A DNA stretch of 5,328 nucleotides from Actinomycetota bacterium (GTDB lineage Bacteria; Actinomycetota; Geothermincolia; Geothermincolales; RBG-13-55-18), in assembly GCA_028275245.1 (NCBI GenBank), contig JAPWVA010000110.1, forward strand, positions 1-5,328, in the 5' to 3' direction. Below, one piece after another: positions 4,281 through 5,328 of the stretch. The translations under genes and the position numbers were made by a program. Position 1 is the stretch's first letter. Every line of letters starts with the position of its first letter. Under the pieces are notes generated by a model. That model saw only the letters and a list, made by a program, of their open reading frames with translations, made no database searches and was not told the origin of the DNA.

Positions 4281-5328
4281 GCCAATTCCCCTACCGGCCC
4301 CTCTTGCCGACTGGAACTCCTTCCACCTGGTTCGGCAAGGGGTGCGCGCGGCCGCGACCTCTCATCGTAGTAATCGAGGAGGAGGGACTCCACGTCCTTC
4401 AAGGAGAGCTCCCGCCCGAAATAGTCCAACACCGGTAGGTCCCTCGCGAACCAGGGCCCGCCGCCGAACCAGGCCACCGGAACGCGGTCGGCATCCTTCC
4501 CCCTTCCCAGACCTTCGTTTAACTCCCTGTAAAGGTCCCATGCACGGGAAGCCGACTCCAGCAGCGCATCCGGATCCTTTTCTTCCCCGGTTACCGCACC
4601 GTATACCCTGGCCAGGAGATCGACATGGTAGAAGCGATTGATCTGGTGCCGGTTGCACAACCCGAGGGAGCTGAAAAGGGCGAACCAGTCCTCGGCGTAA
4701 CGGGTGAGCCTGCCCACGTTCAAGACCCCAGGCCGGGGGAAAATCCGGTCCAGGGCCTGGCCATCCGCCCCCATCCTCTCCGTGAGGCGCCGCATCTTCG
4801 CTGGCTCCATCCCCGGCAGGTAAGTGGGGGAGCCGCCGCTGGCGGAGGCCGGTCCCCGCGGGCTGAGCAGCTGTTCGAACTCCATGGTGCCCAGGCCGCC
4901 AATCCTCGGGTCGTAGATGCACTCCACGTCCCTCACCAGGGGGACCCTGCGCTCCACTTCCTCCCCGAAAATCTCCTTCACACCCCTCCAACCCAGCGAA
5001 AGGGCCTCCCCGATCCTCCCTCGCCGGTGGACTACCCGCTCCGCGAGCTCCATGAGTAGCGCGGGTGCGTCTTCCAGGGGAAGTCCTTCGACATCGCCTG
5101 GTCGCAGCAGGCCATCCCTTCCCATCTCCCAGAGGAAAAGGGCTTGGGCGGAAAGGGCCATGAAATCGAGGCCCAGGTCATCCAGACGGTGAAGCGCCCA
5201 GGCTGCTCCTTCCGCATCCTGGAAATTCAGAAGGCATCCCAAGATGGCGGCGTTCAAGAAGGAGGTGGAGCGGACCTGGACGCCCTTGCTGGGTAGGGCC
5301 AACTCGTCCTTGTCGGGGAGGAAACATG
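4277..5328 (-). CDS. Divergent aldehyde:ferredoxin oxidoreductase family protein, C-terminal part (cut by right window edge)
   Basis: The frame is open to the right edge and covers 349 residues; the TTG at 5302 is internal, because family-like residues (CFLPDKDE) continue upstream. The first Cys (5326-5324) aligns with the third Cys of the CxxCxxxC cluster motif. Further family marks: DDLGLD (fragment residues 49-54), the segment CIYDPRIGGLGTMEFEQLLSPRG (136-158) equivalent to the AOR 'DPRG...SSRG' region, and SSLGLC with Cys224 as the fourth [4Fe-4S] ligand. RELNEG...DRVP (267-283) and LLDYYDERS (316-324) also fit. Differences: the EYE motif is replaced by STSF, the usual C-terminal RGW..GIPT segment is replaced by a polar Pro/Ser/Arg-rich tail, and GGSPTYLPGM is inserted after the SPRG. 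It is therefore a distant paralogue of the left AOR; function and metal are unknown. It overlaps tadA by ATGA, so both are in one operon. Confidence 0.88.
   Translation of the reverse strand, partial: CFLPDKDELALPSKGVQVRSTSFLNAAILGCLLNFQDAEGAAWALHRLDDLGLDFMALSAQALFLWEMGRDGLLRPGDVEGLPLEDAPALLMELAERVVHRRGRIGEALSLGWRGVKEIFGEEVERRVPLVRDVECIYDPRIGGLGTMEFEQLLSPRGPASASGGSPTYLPGMEPAKMRRLTERMGADGQALDRIFPRPGVLNVGRLTRYAEDWFALFSSLGLCNRHQINRFYHVDLLARVYGAVTGEEKDPDALLESASRAWDLYRELNEGLGRGKDADRVPVAWFGGGPWFARDLPVLDYFGRELSLKDVESLLLDYYDERSRPRAPLAEPGGRSSSRQEGPVGELA

Noticed and set aside
3613..4641. A 342-codon open frame on the plus strand
   Set aside because: It runs opposite tadA and the second AOR-family gene, crosses their boundary, and its product is a low-complexity Pro/Ser/Arg-rich string: GC-rich shadow.
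1..5328. CRISPR array, insertion sequence or prophage
   Set aside because: No regularly spaced repeats, no transposase or phage genes, and no terminal inverted repeats were seen.

Overview
The window is GC-rich bacterial DNA. Both tRNAs carry an encoded CCA end, several genes have strong GGAGG-type ribosome binding sites, and recognisable -35/-10 promoters are present. Two different members of the aldehyde:ferredoxin oxidoreductase (AOR) family point to a strict anaerobe with tungsten- or molybdenum-pterin aldehyde/carboxylate redox chemistry. The phylum cannot be fixed from this sequence. An anaerobic Actinobacteriota, Bacillota or Chloroflexota lineage would fit, but that is an inference from gene style only.

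Left part (1-1161, minus): the N-terminal 387 residues of a canonical AOR, running off the left edge, with its own promoter (perfect TATAAT) and a leader of about 98 nt. Next comes a gene-poor stretch of about 545 bp (1162-1706). It is full of signals: a 14-bp tandem repeat, a promoter with an overlapping dyad, a candidate ~110-nt structured RNA ending in a strong intrinsic terminator, and a second promoter. That second promoter drives a stand-alone CheY-like response regulator (1707-2096, plus).

Centre (2097-3003): the regulator converges with a minus-strand gene for a membrane-anchored protein with an SCP2-like C-terminal domain (2199-2720). This gene has a consensus TTGACA promoter and a long GC-rich leader.

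Right part (3004-5328, all minus), in order of transcription: the C-terminal ~349 residues of a second, divergent AOR-family protein; tadA, overlapping it by ATGA; a 212-bp spacer with degenerate tandem repeats and hairpins; tRNA-Ser(CGA); a 67-aa 4-oxalocrotonate-tautomerase-like enzyme; tRNA-Ser(GCU); and a strong intrinsic terminator. The cluster joins a redox enzyme to translation functions: tRNA A34 deamination and two serine tRNAs.

The most interesting unexplained items are the candidate C-rich small RNA or attenuator at 1465-1575, the repeat-bearing spacer between tadA and tRNA-Ser, and the divergent AOR that has lost several family-conserved residues.
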